Positions 28,886 to 41,000 of a DNA stretch of 64,000 nucleotides are shown here, one piece after another. Below the pieces are notes generated by a model that saw only the letters and a program-made list of their open reading frames with translations, had not been told where the DNA came from and ran no database searches. Position numbers and translations under genes: made by a program. This DNA is from Gyrodactylus bullatarudis (Eukaryota; Platyhelminthes; Monogenea; Gyrodactylidea; Gyrodactylidae): contig SSNU01000115.1 of assembly GCA_012064415.1 (NCBI GenBank), positions 80,212-144,211 on the forward strand. Reading direction: 5' to 3'. Positions within the stretch are counted from its first letter, which is position 1. Each line of letters opens with the position of its first letter.

Positions 28886-29822
28886 TTATGACGAGCATTT
28901 TTTCTTTATCCTTTGGTGTTGAACTATTCGAACTCCTGAGCCGTCAACCATAATACATCTGAGTCCTATTAGGCGTTCATTTTCAAATGCTTGTCTGGAA
29001 AGCTCCTCTTCCTTCTGCATTTTATAAAGACTCATATATTGTTGATCGGATTCCATTAGGCCGAGTTCACTTATAGCAGTATTCACAATTAAGCATGCTC
29101 CTTTGAAATGCCGTTTAGAAACAATGTAAGTTTTTGGCATACGAGACTTGTTGTATTTTCTTACTGGACCAGGGCTTTCACTTGAAGGAATTGTCATTAC
29201 AACATCACCTGAAGAATCTCTAGCTGAATTTGTCGTTAAAGTTTGATCCAAGTCAGGTACCTCATTTACAACTGGTACATTTTTAGCTGCCTGCTCTTCA
29301 TCAGCTCTTCGATTCCATTCATCAACAAGCTCCGTAATTGCTTGCATTTCAACTGTATTATGGAGTGCTGTTTGTCTGTCAATTCTGGTACGAAAATCTG
29401 TTATTGTAAGATTTCTTGGACCAGACTGATCTCTCAAAAAATCAAGAGTTATGTTGTAATAAATTGAATTTTTATCACAATCACATTGATTTTGAAGATA
29501 ACATTTACACTCTGATGCATGGAATAAGTCTTGATATCTTGTAATATGCGTGTTGTTCTCAACTGCTTTCTCTTTAATTCCAATAACTTGATTGCTCGGA
29601 AGATGTTTCACTCAGCCTTTGGACGAATACCTATAGAATTATATATGTTAACAATTTTCCTTGCAACAATATTTCTTTCAGCGTCAAGATTTCTATTAAT
29701 TCTAGCTCCATAGTGAAACTTTAAAGCGTAATAACATCCAAGTTTGTTGGTAAAGTATCACCTTTAAAGTCTTGGGGGTATTCCAATCGATTGTTTATTG
29801 CTATTATTTCGTTCCTGTGCAT
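28886..29822 (-). pseudogene. Frameshifted gene of an unnamed repeated family
   Basis: Three frames on the minus strand join into one protein-like reading. From ATG 29822: MHRNEIIAINNRLEYPQDFK to about 29733. After a frame change: YYALKFHYGARINRNLDAER and on to RPKAE near 29612. After a second change: a 241-codon frame to 28886. Landmarks in the last part are a Cys cluster (SECKCYLQNQCDCDK), LDFLRDQSGPRNLTI, an acidic middle, and a conserved-looking VSKRHFKGACLIVNT. I recall similar uncharacterised proteins with a Cys cluster followed by F-L-x-D-Q and a downstream Arg occurring in multiple copies in some invertebrate genomes, which would suggest a transposon-linked origin; this is from memory and unverified. 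With two frame breaks this copy is probably dead, unless short introns hide the breaks. Confidence 0.6.
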
Positions 29823-30299
29823 ACTTTTTGTAGACTTGTATTAACAGATTTGAATTTATATTTTAATGTTTGCCAAAATTAAAGAGTCACTTAAACAAAT
29901 CTTAAAACTAAATATTTTAGACAATAAAATTAATAAATTCAGTAATTTTTTCTTATTCTAACGGTGCTCTTTAAACGAATCGACTCTCTCTAATAACAAA
30001 GTTAGAAATTTTATGTATAATTAGAAGCCCACGAAGCATTGGATTCAAAACCAAAGTAAGAAGAAGCGCAGAATACACAATTTTAAAAATCTCAAAAACC
30101 TTTATTAAATTTAGCCTGAGGAAGACCAACTTTAAAATTTCATACATATCTAACACACATGACCCAAAATTGAATTTCTCTCAAGCCACACTTTCAGAAA
30201 AAATTGGCACGATTTTTCCTTTTTTGATAGGAATTAGTTTTCAGAAATCAATTTTTGTAAGAACCATAAATTTTGAACTGATCTCGAATCACCCTAATT

Positions 30300-31024
30300 T
30301 ATTCATTTTTGAGTAGTAAAAATGGTCGAAAAGTAGCAATTTAACTTTTGCATGAAAATGGAGTGTTTCTTAAAATGTCAATGACCCCATGTGGTTACTT
30401 TGTCTATTGGTGATTCTGAAAAATAACGTTTCATTATTCTAATACCTTGAAATAAACAAAATTTTTCAATTCAAAGTTTTAAAAGATGGAGAAATCGCGC
30501 CAAATTGAGAACTTGAATAATTTCTGTATCATTTCATGAAGGAAGTCGGCAATTATTTTTTAAATATGGTCATTTTTCAAATTCCCATTTGGCGCCAAAA
30601 TCCCATTTTTCAGAACTTAGACCTGAAAAATTTTATTTATTTGAAAGTGAGAGAGTGATCAAAAGAGTTTTTTCGAGAGTTTTTGATTTATCTTAATTTC
30701 GTTGATTTTCAAGTAGTGAAAATGATTAAAATATCTAAATTCCGCTCCCAAACGAGAATTATGAATAAGATCAGATTCAGTTGAATTGATTTTCTTGTCT
30801 AATCTTGATCCTGAAAAAAACTCTTTTCATCACCCTCTCACTTTCAAATCATTAGAAATTTTCAGCTCAAAGTTCGAAAAAATGGGATTTGGCGCCAAAT
30901 GGGAATCTGAAAAATGATATTTTCAGAATTTTTTTCAAATGGTAAAGGCTTTAAAAAATTCGAATTCTTGATGAAAAATCGATGTTTTCGTAAAAATCAT
31001 AGATTCCCAACTTCATATCAATTA
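30300..31024. repeat. Degenerate foldback, MITE family R2
   Basis: Inner arms near 30455-30670 and 30790-30900 are inverted: 'gaaagtgagagagtgatcaa' against 'catcaccctctcactttcaa'. The right end near 31000-31024 reads 'cttcatatcaattagctt' followed by TA. The same inner arm occurs near 50890, 56870, 62950 and 63180. Confidence 0.65.
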
Positions 31025-32399
31025 GCTTTAGATTTAGTTTGATGATCGCTGCAATACGTCAGAGCAAGGGGGCAAGGTTGGTCATATAGATTGCTAGCCA
31101 GCATGACTGATTTCTGCTTCAAATAATTTGAGCTTAATCTTCTTATTAGTTAGTAAAGATCCAAGAAAAATGATAAACTTGAGAAATTTCAATCTATCAC
31201 GTTAAAGAGGTCTACTCTGAAAAGAATTAAGTTTCATACTGATTTTTTAAGGATAAAAAGTATTACATTAATAATAAAAAGAGGTTCAATCAAAAGTTAG
31301 ATTTTGTTTACCAAAAGAGAATATAAATTACAACATTTATTTTTAACAGTATTTGCACTTTTATGGTATAAAAAAAACCCATCTTCTTTTGTAATGTTTT
31401 ATCATCATTATTAACCTATAATGTGTTTACCAGAGAATTGGATTGTATATTATATATGCCACTAATTTCCAAGAATAATTTTATAAACCTTTTATATAGG
31501 CATATCGAAATTTAATTTAACATTATCAACAGTATATTTCTGTTTTTTATCCATACTTTTTAGATTCTATAGAAACCTAAAGCTTTATTCTTCCTACTAG
31601 TTTTGTTCTCTTGTCCAACAATCTTTACTTGAGGAAAAGAAATCACAGTCAGTTTAGGCATCATCCACTTTCCCTAAAAAAGCTAAATTTACCTGAACTG
31701 ATCATTAAATGTTAAAAGTTTTATCGATAAGATATGATCGTTTTCATTTCATCGATGTTAAGAAGCCCATAGTCTCTTTGTCATTCAGAAAATTACTGCA
31801 AAACAAGAGGGGGCAAATGTTCTTTAGATTAGCCTCTCTATCGGTTATACACCTTCATACCTCAAATTCGATATTATTACTTTCAAGTAGTCACTTTAAA
31901 TAACTTTGAATAAAATATTAGTTTTTAATGGTTTTCGGTAAGGAAGGAATAACTGATATAATACTTTAACTTGTGAGTCTAACTCATCTAGATACAGAGT
32001 CTGTATTTTGCTAAAATTACTTAAATATCTTTTAGTAGGTCCAGAAATCAAAATTCCTTTTGTGTTTTAGTTGTCCAAAATTCAAAAAGAAATAAATTTG
32101 ATAACGAATGCATTTCTTCATTTAACAAAAAAAATCTTTTCAAATACATTATAGTTATTCGAATCAGTTTTCTGGTTTATTCTAACACATCTAAAATTTC
32201 CTCCAAATCAGTAAATTCTAGATCAATAGAATCCTAATTACTGTTACCCAGCCAAAAATTAGCCGAGTATCTTTTTGATTTACTGAATAATGGTAAAAAA
32301 GGAAGACTCAACAAGTTTAAAAGACAAAGCAAGCTATTTCTTTTGTGGCCAAGTTTGAGGTTTCTGTAAAAAAATGCCCATCTTTAAACTAAACCTAAT

Positions 32400-32710
32400 T
32401 GACCTGAAGATGAGAATTCACTATGTTTACAAAAAACTCAAGACAGGAACAATATTATTTTTTGAATTACATGACGATATGAGCCCATAAGTTCTTGAAA
32501 TAAGAAAAGTACAATCTAGCAAAAAATTAGTACGTTTTCGATTTCCCACTTTTTCAATCTTTGAGCTCAAAGTTATTTCCAGACTATCCAGAGAAAAATA
32601 TTGGATATTATTAGCTCATTCCGTTTTCGAATTCAATTCTGTGAATCCGGAGAAAAATATTGAGTTTTTGTAAATTGAGTAAGTTCTCCTGTTCATGTCA
32701 ACTAGCATTA
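32400..32710. repeat. Short foldback copy of MITE family R1
   Basis: The left end 'gatgagaattcactatgttt' (32409) and the right end region 'ccggagaaaaatattgagtt' through 'catgtcaactagc' (32650-32707) match the element at 3013-3580 in inverted arrangement. It is about half the length of that copy. Confidence 0.6.
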
Positions 32711-34020
32711 GTATCTCAAATTTTTCATTAGGAACTCTAATCCAGATCAAGTTACCAAAAAGATTATTTTTAAGAAATAAAGGACATTTTTCAAATTTTA
32801 ATTTCAAAATTCAGATTTTATCAAACTTTATCTATTTATTTGAAAGTGGTTATCGACTTTTTCAAAAGACCTACGATTTTTGTGAGATCTCTGATCAACA
32901 CTCTCAATTAGTTGATAATGATATTCAAGCAATCTAAATTCAACTCTTGAAACTTTGAGATGAATCCTTAGATCAGATTCAGCCTTATCGATTAATGAGG
33001 TTCAAAATTTTTCAATCTTTCTTGATTTGAAGAGAAAATTGCATCTTGATAATTTTTAGTAATAATAAAACCATCATTTGAAAATGTGTCAAAAAGAGGG
33101 TATTAAATATTGAAAAAAAATAAAATTCTCCAGAGATTGAAAACACTTGTTCTCCAATCTACTGCATTGCGGAATGTCTAAATAGAATTTTATTTCCAGC
33201 GAGCTACGACAGGACATTTGAATGATATTATTTATGTAAATGAAATGCTTCCAGCTTCTTTGCCAAGCAACAATTTTGTACCAAATTTTACCAACATAAT
33301 ATTATGTTATGTATTTCTATGTTTTTATTTATATACCTCATAACGATAATAATAGTATAGTATAATATTTGGTTAAGTTACACTCCAACAAAAGAGGCTA
33401 AATCAAAAAGGGATTATCAAATGTGTTCACTGGAAAAGATAATATCATAAATAACCATGAAGCAATCTGGACTTCATCAAAGCTTTATTCTTGAAAGATC
33501 AATATGGATTTATTCACTCGGGTTGGACTAAAACTTTTGATGATTTTCCAAGCATTGCTTCAGAAACAGTCACAGAATATTCAACTTGTGAAACTAACGA
33601 GAAGCCAACTTTGGTTGATAATCAAATTATCAGTCAACCTGTAACTAGTAGAGTTAGATTTTTCAAATTTTTAACATGATTTAGAAATTAATTCAGTTTC
33701 TTTGGATGATTATAATGGTGAATAAAATATAATATCTAAATCCTATATTTACTTGGGACATAATAGTTTGCGTTAACAGAGCAAATTTCATCAAAATGTT
33801 TTTCTACTAAAGGTCTTCCTATCTTTTTCCATATGAATCTTCCTCCTTGTGAATATTTTTTGCTGTTGCTGATGGATGGGCATTTTCTGACTATCTCAGT
33901 GCTAAGAGATCTTAAATAGGCTTCTAAATAATTTTTTTATAATTTTACTTAAATTTTATTGAAGATTCCAAATTCGAAATTTCCTAGGAAATAGTTTTTT
34001 TTATTATACATTTTTTTAAA

Positions 34021-34653
34021 GGGGATACCTGCAAGTCCATTTTGAGCCACAAACTATCACATATAACCAGGAGGACATTCCCAGGGAGGAAACTGAGAAT
34101 AATCCAAAACACAACGAGACTATTGAATGGACGAAACAAGGACCCTATCCCAAAACTCAAGAAGAAAGGAGTGATTTATCTCTTCACTTGTTCATGCGGT
34201 GCCAAATATGTTGGCCAAACGACGAGAAGCCTTGGCGAGAGAGTCAAAGAACACCTGAGGCCAAAGCATGATAGCGCCGTTCAGCATCATTTGCACGAGA
34301 GAGGGCACATAGCCGATGAAGGAAACTTTTTAATTCTCTACCAAGTTGACCAGAGCCTTTCCAGCCGCGCGAGAGAAAATGACCTAACGAGTGCGGAAAA
34401 CCACTTCATTTCGAAACTAAAGCCAAATTTATGTGTCCAAAAGATGATTGCCTCAAACCTAGGCATCAGAGGACGGGAAAGATTCGTAAAACGGAAGAAA
34501 TTGGCAAAGATGAAAAAGATTCTCAAAGAAGTAGTACTTCCCTCTCCCAAATTCAGCTCGACACAATGCTCAGGTGAAAACAAAATTGAAACCTCAGAGA
34601 AGTTTGCTGTAGCCAATAATCATAATTCACAAGAGCAGAGCCTCAGCAACTAA
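34021..34653 (+). CDS. GIY-YIG endonuclease of a Penelope-like element
   Basis: The C-terminal endonuclease half of a Penelope-like polyprotein, which nicks target DNA to prime reverse transcription. The frame is open from the truncation (GDTCKSILSHKLSH...) and ends at TAA 34651-34653. There is no true ATG; numbering here starts at the TTG at 34042. GVIYLFTCSCG (from residue 43) supplies the GIY half and KYVGQTTRSLGERVKEH (55-71) the YIG half with the catalytic Arg62 and conserved His71. A linker with HxxxRGH and DLTSAENHFISKLKPNLC, containing the metal-binding Glu region, follows. The preceding PIPKLKKKG matches the usual link between reverse transcriptase and endonuclease. The endonuclease frame is intact although reverse transcriptase is missing, so the insertion is fairly young. 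Confidence 0.85.
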   Translation, partial: GDTCKSILSHKLSHITRRTFPGRKLRIIQNTTRLLNGRNKDPIPKLKKKGVIYLFTCSCGAKYVGQTTRSLGERVKEHLRPKHDSAVQHHLHERGHIADEGNFLILYQVDQSLSSRARENDLTSAENHFISKLKPNLCVQKMIASNLGIRGRERFVKRKKLAKMKKILKEVVLPSPKFSSTQCSGENKIETSEKFAVANNHNSQEQSLSN

Positions 34654-34713
34654 TGTGGAGTTGGTGACAATTGAACAATCCCAGAAGTCAACTGTAGTTG
34701 ATAATTACAAAGG

Positions 34714-35252
34714 TTTGCATAGGATAGATATCTTAACACTCTGAGATTTATGGAAAATATGAGCTCTCGCGAGCTTTTAAACCCGAAAAATATTACAATT
34801 TTCGTGAGTTTTTACAGCTACTCCAAGTTTAACGTCTGGTTTTAAAAAGAAGATTTTTTCGCGTCATATTGAAATATACCTCATTAGACGCAGAATTTTC
34901 CGTTCTTTCAATGAGCTAATTAGTTCAATTGTGTAATTGCGTTTTTAGACAAGTAATTTGAAGAAATATGTGATCTAATTTGGGATTTTTGCAAATTTCA
35001 GTTTTTTTGGGAATTTTTTTTTTTCGATAAATTTTCATAAAAATTAGATTTTTGCGATTAGATTCTGCACAAACCCTGAAAAAATTATCGATATATCTAA
35101 AAATTTATTTTTTTTATTTCCCCCCGTGTAATCAAATTATGAGCCAACCCATAATTAGTGTGAAAGAAGAGGTGAGAAACAATGCAAGATCAAGCCAACC
35201 TACAATTAAAGAAAATGAAGAGAAGAAAACAAACAAAGTAATTATACGCACA
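34714..35252 (+). repeat. Penelope-like element repeat, copy B
   Basis: Nearly identical to 14588-15106, with a few indels (an extra segment near 34968-34995 relative to copy A). It contains the same ATG frame at 35139 (MSQPIISVKEEVRNNARSSQ...), which here runs past the boundary into a short unrelated tail and stops. Position after the endonuclease fits a 3' pseudo-LTR. Confidence 0.7.
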
Positions 35253-35424
35253 GCGGGCAGTTACTAATGGATGGATTCCTAAAGTGCAAAGAGGGCCCAA
35301 GCCTGGAGAAGAGACGAAAGTAAAGCCGCGTGGAAACAGGATTTTCAACCCGTCACCCTCCCTGAGCAGCGAACCTTTGAACCAATGGAAGGGCATTGTA
35401 CTATATATATATCTAGTCCGGGAT

Positions 35425-35466
35425 TAAGTCTGATGAGACCCGGCGAAATAAAACGTTTATCACTTA
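35425..35466 (+). ncRNA. Hammerhead-ribozyme-like motif
   Basis: The core CTGATGA (35430-35436) and GAAA (35445-35448) are separated by an 8-base potential stem II (GACCCGGC, G-C closing pair). GAAA is followed by a 4-bp stem III (TAAA, loop ACG, TTTA) and then TC, giving the required U16.1-H17 cleavage position at 35460-35461. Stem I forms between TAAGT (35425-35429) and ACTTA (35462-35466). This is the type I order with a short stem III, as described for Penelope-like elements. Weak points are an A-G mismatch in stem II and a short stem I. Self-cleavage is inferred, not shown. Confidence 0.6.
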
Positions 35467-35480
35467 TTTGCTTGTTCTCA

Positions 35481-36247
35481 AACCTTCCACATGAGTCTAG
35501 AATCGAGTACTAATACATTTTTTAATTGAAAATAAAAAAAATCTAGTGTATCTTTATAGGATTTAGAGATTCAATATTGAAATGCAAAGGATCATGCAGG
35601 GCGAAAATAGTTGACATATGATGCGAATTATCCCAATATGATTTCGATCATGAATAATTTAAACCAGAAAGAAATTGTAAGTTGAATCACAGGAAATAAA
35701 GAAAAAGTTCATTGATTCAGGTGAAGAATGGCAGGCAAATGTGTTATATCAAATTTATTTACATCAAAAACATTAATCCTGTCATGAAAAGTAGTATCTT
35801 TGTAAAATTGGTTTGGTAATAAACCACTTGGGATTATATTAAAATGCGTCGAGTTGAAGCAGTCAAAAGGCTACTCCACAGGATTCAGTACGACAATTTT
35901 CTGAAGAACATTGTTACCACTGAATTCTTTGTCTAATGCTGATCTCGAATAATTGCATTTAACTGCTTCAAATCTTTAGAATCGATAAAAATTTTGGATT
36001 CAAAAGTTGAAAAAGTAAAAATTTGATGCATTTTCAAAATTCAAAAAATGGCTGAATTTTTGTCAGATTGAATTTTTTCAAAATTATTTTTTTTTCACAA
36101 CTTATTGGCTGATTTTATTATGGAATTAGAAAAATAAATTTCATCCTGACATTCCGGAGGAAAATATTGAGTTTAAAAAAAAGTAAATTCTCATCTTTAT
36201 GTCATCTTTTTAAGAATAGTCTATTTGAGACCATGATAAATGCAAAA
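35481..36247. repeat. Intergenic DNA with a one-armed R1 repeat
   Basis: 35930-36215 matches one arm of the R1 foldback family ('gcatttaactgcttcaaatc', then 'ccggaggaaaatattgagtt', then 'taaattctcatctttatgtc'). The rest shows nothing gene-like. Confidence 0.55.
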
Positions 36248-36355
36248 TTAAGCTTCTATCTGGTCTCCATTGGGTGCAACCCTTATTGAAACGCTTCTAC
36301 TTCCTGTGGAAATTGTCTCTTTAACTTTGGATCTAGGTTTCGGTTTATTTTCAAA
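36248..36355 (-). CDS. Orphan C-terminal exon, unknown protein
   Basis: After 'ttttaattcaag' on the minus strand, 35 codons read FENKPKPRSKVKETISTGSR then SVSIRVAPNGDQIEA and stop (TAA 36250-36248). The basic, Ser/Pro-rich composition is unlike the surrounding sequence and looks like a real protein tail. No upstream exon was found between here and 42 kb. The opposite strand is also open over part of this stretch, but reads as a hydrophobic, less typical peptide. Confidence 0.3.
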   Translation of the reverse strand, partial: FENKPKPRSKVKETISTGSRSVSIRVAPNGDQIEA

Positions 36356-37693
36356 CTTGAATTAAAATTTTTTACTAGCCTCCCTAGAATTAGCACCTTT
36401 AAGTTTTCTATAAGAAAATTCTCAAAATCCAGGGACTGAAAGTTTAAAAATCATTGGTTTTTCGACTATAATTTCCCTCTTCTACCAAATTTTTTAGATC
36501 ATTAGTAGAATCTATTCCTCAGTGGAAATATGGAAATTCTTAGTAGGATAAATCAAAGTTTTAATTTCAATTGTATTCCTGCAGCTGTTAAGCACTTGCG
36601 TCTGCTTAGCTACAGACTCAAGGAATATCCGTATATTGCCATTAAACTGGTTGGTTTGAAGAGTTTTTAAAGGTTCGAACGACCTAAGGCTTAAATTTTA
36701 GATCCTTTTTTAATGATCTTTTTATCTTGATTAGTCGCCAAAATTTCATTTTTAAAAGAAAAATTTGTTTCACTTATTTATCTCTTCAGTCAGAATTTTA
36801 TCTGTATTTTTATTACCAATGACTTGAAAAATGAATCCTTTGCGGTGAATTTACATGTCAGATTCTGGAAATTTATGGGACAGGTGTTCTATAGATAAGC
36901 CAGAAAAAATCTAGTTATTCGGAATCTGAAATTTTGATCAACTCTTCACTTATAATTTTAATAACAGGAATTTTTGATTTTTCAAATAAAAAGTCTTTTG
37001 AGAAAAAACGTATTCAGAAGCTTAATTGATGAAAGAAAAAAAATATATGTACATCGATTTCGAAAAACAAGTGTAATATAGACTTTTTATAGTGTTTTGG
37101 GCAGTTATCACGACATTAATCGATTATTATTATTTATATAAAATAACTAATAGATTTCCTCTTTTGAATTCTGACTTAGAATGGCCGATCATGATGATTG
37201 ACGATTTTTCTATTAACAAGCTCCCACTTTTGTCCTCAGATTGAGATGTTGTAATAACAATAACTACAATTTGTTTTTGCCTCTAAAAAGAACTTTAGCC
37301 TGAACTTGATTCTAGTCAATCTAATTATAAAACTCCCTGGAAAACTGATTCTAACGTGAGCTCTTTCTTAAAAAGATGAGTAAAGTTTCCGCCAGTCCTG
37401 CAATACAGGAAAATTATTATCAATTTCGAAGTGACTTTAATTTCTATACTTTTTTGAGCGTCACATAAAATATTTTCTAATAAATCTTGAAATAATGGAT
37501 AATGAATATGTTTAACATAGGAGTTACCACATCAGTCAAGCCTTTAAATAATACGATATTCATGAAATATATATCTAAAGCTATAGGTTATTGTCTAATT
37601 AACTTTACAATTTGTATCTTTCTTTGATGTAAAAATTTTCAGTTGAAGGCTCATTTAACACTTAAAGTCCCACTGGACTTTAGAAGGCACGTA

Positions 37694-38011
37694 TTACTCA
37701 AGCAACCAAATATTATTATTCATCTCAGCCTCAGAAAATACTTGGTTTAACACCCATTCTATAGGAAATCTATAAATTCTCAGCTCTATCACTCGTGCTG
37801 TACTTATACTCAAAGAAAGTTTAAAATGGTTTTTTGAAAATCTGTTTCCTAAAAATAATCGTGTTAACTGTAGATTAGTAATAGGCGTATTCCCGAACCA
37901 TACAATAGACAAAAGATTGAATGCGAGTCGAGAAAATACATTTTCTGGAACTTTGCGGAAATTAATGAGAGGATAAGGATTAAGGAGAGCGATAACATTC
38001 AAAAAGTTCAT
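37694..38011 (-). CDS. Single-exon ORF of 105 residues, unknown
   Basis: ATG 38011 to TAA. The protein contains NPYPLINFRKVPENVFSRLA, TNLQLTRLFLGNRFSKN and IELRIYRFPIEWVLNQVF. The spaced Leu and Phe positions recall degenerate F-box or leucine-rich families, but no signature residue confirms this. Part of its DNA (37745-37786) resembles the reverse complement of 591-631, so it belongs to a repeated sequence, either a gene family or a mobile element. Expression is unproven. Confidence 0.3.
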   Translation of the reverse strand: MNFLNVIALLNPYPLINFRKVPENVFSRLAFNLLSIVWFGNTPITNLQLTRLFLGNRFSKNHFKLSLSISTARVIELRIYRFPIEWVLNQVFSEAEMNNNIWLLE

Positions 38012-41000
38012 TTTTTTTAATTTTTACCTAACTTAGCTTAACTTAACTTGGCGGATTTCTAAATGAATTAAAGTTTAAATTGTATCCCAAAATGAAAAAT
38101 TGCCCTGAAATTATTATATATTTTCATCTCTAAATTTTGGATTTTATGAAGATCCCGGCACTGAAGGGGTTAAGGGTTAATTCAGTTAAATAACTCAAGT
38201 TATACCTCAATAATAGATCAATAAAATCTTTTTTGAAGGCTAGACAACATGAGAGGCCCATGAAATGTAATCAAAGTCTACACAGATAATGTTTTTCTAC
38301 AATATTAAAGAGCAGATGTTAATTATAGACTTGTTAGAAGTAAGATAAGGATTTTAAATTTCTATCAGATTCAAGTATTGTATTTTGAAAGTGAAACAAA
38401 AAAAACCTACGATAAATATTATATTAATATTTGTAAAAGTAAATTTAATCAGAATACAATACCTACCTTACAAGCGTCTTATTCTCTGAAGTAGGTACTT
38501 GGCTATCTCAGTACCAAAACCTAAAAATACAGATTTTCAATAAAAATATGATCTGGATTTCAAGAACCAATCACTTGTGATCTTATGAACTGATTTTCAT
38601 GCCCTGACTATCTATGAAATCAGCACTTTTTTACCTTTCAAACTAGATTATTTGAAGCTCGAGTGAACGCATAATTGATTCACACCCCTTTAATTTGTGA
38701 TCCAAAAACCCTGATTTTGATCGGTCGCTTACAAGTAGACCTACATAGAGTGCTTTTTAAGGGAAACTTTAATGTTCTTATGAAAAAGGACCTTCTCTTT
38801 TATATACTCAGATGCTTTTGAACTCTCTAAAACCTCTCTGAACCTCGCAATAAAGCTCCAAAAACTCAATTTTTCGTACTTGTAAATTTTACCCTTAAAA
38901 ACGCGAGTTAAACGGAAATCTGAATGCACCAATGAATTCCTTGTAAAATTTTGGTAAATTTGTATATATCTCGCTCTAATTTCTTCGGACTGGGGTGGCC
39001 ATCGAGTTTCGGTTCCGACTTTATTTAAGAGATTATGGAAAAAGGTTGACTATATTCAAATTAAATCTGTTTTTATAAATATCTATTGAAGATAAATATC
39101 TACCAGCCTTTCTAGATTTACCATTTTTGCCAAATTCTCATTCTTTTTTTTAATCGAATTTAATCAACACTTTTTGCAATCCAGATCATCATGCGGCCCA
39201 ATTTCACGATACGAAGATTAAAAATTAATTCTTATGAATATTCTGGTATTTTACAAATCTCAAGTTAGTGCCAAATTGACTCACTTTTGAAATTTTTTTA
39301 CTGTTTGGAAATTAGGGAAATTTTGATGAAACAAGATCACTGAATAATGACGACTTGATCACAAATTTTATGGTGATAATCGGTTTCCTTTTCTAATCGT
39401 AATCAACTTTTGATCACTTTCCCACTTAGAAATCAGCAAATATTTTCAACTTAAAGTTGAAATAATGGGAATTTGGCGCTCCTTTGAGATTTGAAATACA
39501 AATTTGTATACCAAAATATTCTCGAAATCTTGCTCAAATTTGTTTGTAGGGTAGGAGAATTTTGTAAAAATCATGTGAATTCCCGTCTTTGTACTAGATT
39601 TACGTCATTCATGAACCTACCCAACTTCAACATGAAGCCTTTCAGTAGCTCGTTAAAATAATTACCAATAGAGGTCTCTCTAAACTTATCTATTTTAGAT
39701 TCCTTCAATAGAAGAATCGACATTCTCTGAGTAAGTGATGAAAAACTGTTAACGAAATTTTAGTTATTAATCAGTTAAAAACATCCTAACTACTGTACCA
39801 TGATTAATATTGGAATTTCAATGATAATCCCGAAACTGTACTAAAAGATGTGAAATTTAATACACTAATTGTATTCGTTGACATGAATAAACTGAACAAA
39901 AAAGGGAATACCATTCTTTCCATGTTCTCTTACTGGATGATTGATTAAAAATTGAAAAAAAAACAGTCTTTTATTCTAATAAAACTATAATTAAAAGTTT
40001 TCTTTCAAAGTAATAGACAATGGAAAATTTATACATTGAATTGTGTTATAAATTTCTTTTTTCGTCCAAAACCATACTTTCTGTTTTTTTCTTTTTATAA
40101 ATCTCTTATTTTATTCCTATTTTGAGAGAACAATCAAAGTTTCCATTATACTTTAGTCCAAAAAGCATAAAAAGTATATTTTTTTCCTAAACATATATGG
40201 AAAACGTTTGAGCCTATTTTCAATACTTAAGGACCATTCACGCGTATATCTAGAATAGATAATACACTAACATCTATACTTACAAATTTTATCTACACTA
40301 AACTTCCTAAAAAATGTATAAGAGTTAAACCGGGCGGTAAGGACAATCATTTTGCTCAAAATTCTCTTGGTTTTTTCAATCATTAATTATTTCAATAATT
40401 TGAACTATTCTTCCAGTTCTTGATGCAGAAAAAGTTGATTATTCCGTTTCAGTCCATTATATTGAGTTTAGACTGTATTCTCAAGACTGATTTTTGGTTA
40501 CTTTAGAGTGCAAGATCTTGCGCCGATTTTTCATCTGGAGAATTATCTTTGAGAATTCGGCTTATGTTTCGGCTCCATCTCTTCTAATTTCACCATAAAT
40601 ATTCCTTGAATTGATTTCAGCCATGATCAGAAAAATTTGAAGTAGGGTCTATTCGTTCAAACTTGATGATAGATTGAAAAGCTTTGATATATTCTTCTTC
40701 AGATGAAAACTAATAGATGGTGCCTAATGTATTTATTTCCAATGTCTGTAACTTAGTGTTAATTAACCTTACTGATTTATCTATACTGTACTTCAATAAA
40801 GTCAAATGTCTCAGAAAGTAAGAATTTTCAACTTCACACTAACATTTTCATAAATAAATAAATTTGCTTCAAGAATGGCAATCATATAAATTAATGAGGT
40901 TTATATGAAAATCTACTTTATACTTTAGAATCTACAGTGTAGATACGACTTGACATGAAATGGGAAAAAATCAATAACACAAGATATATTAATAATGTAT

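Larger units (their letters stand above)
29823..34020. other. Repeat-rich intergenic stretch
   Basis: Holds inverted-repeat elements near 30300-31024 and 32400-32710 (listed separately) and otherwise no recognised gene. Frames at 31709-31903, 32695-32937 and 33491-33679 lack family signatures. The stretch 33400-33680 has somewhat protein-like pieces in different frames (for example VFTGKDNIINNHEAIWTSS), perhaps a decayed mobile-element ORF. Confidence 0.4.
34021..35480 (+). mobile_element. 3' part of a Penelope-like retroelement
   Basis: In order: the C-terminal part of the element ORF with a GIY-YIG endonuclease (34021-34653), a repeat present again at 14588-15106 (34714-35252), a less AT-rich unique tail, and a hammerhead-ribozyme-like motif (35425-35466). 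GIY-YIG endonuclease downstream of reverse transcriptase, pseudo-LTRs and hammerhead motifs together are known traits of Penelope-like elements. The reverse transcriptase is absent, so the copy is 5'-truncated at about 34018. The exact right end is uncertain. Confidence 0.8.

Noticed and set aside
36301..36412. Plus-strand frame reading GATLIETLLLPVEIVSL
   Set aside because: Antisense to the more protein-like minus-strand exon; hydrophobic composition is expected of the complement.
36591..36670. Possible exons on either strand (IPAAVKHLRLLSYRLKEYPY on plus; FNGNIRIFLESVAKQTQVLN on minus)
   Set aside because: Both strands look equally plausible and neither has a good splice-site pair.
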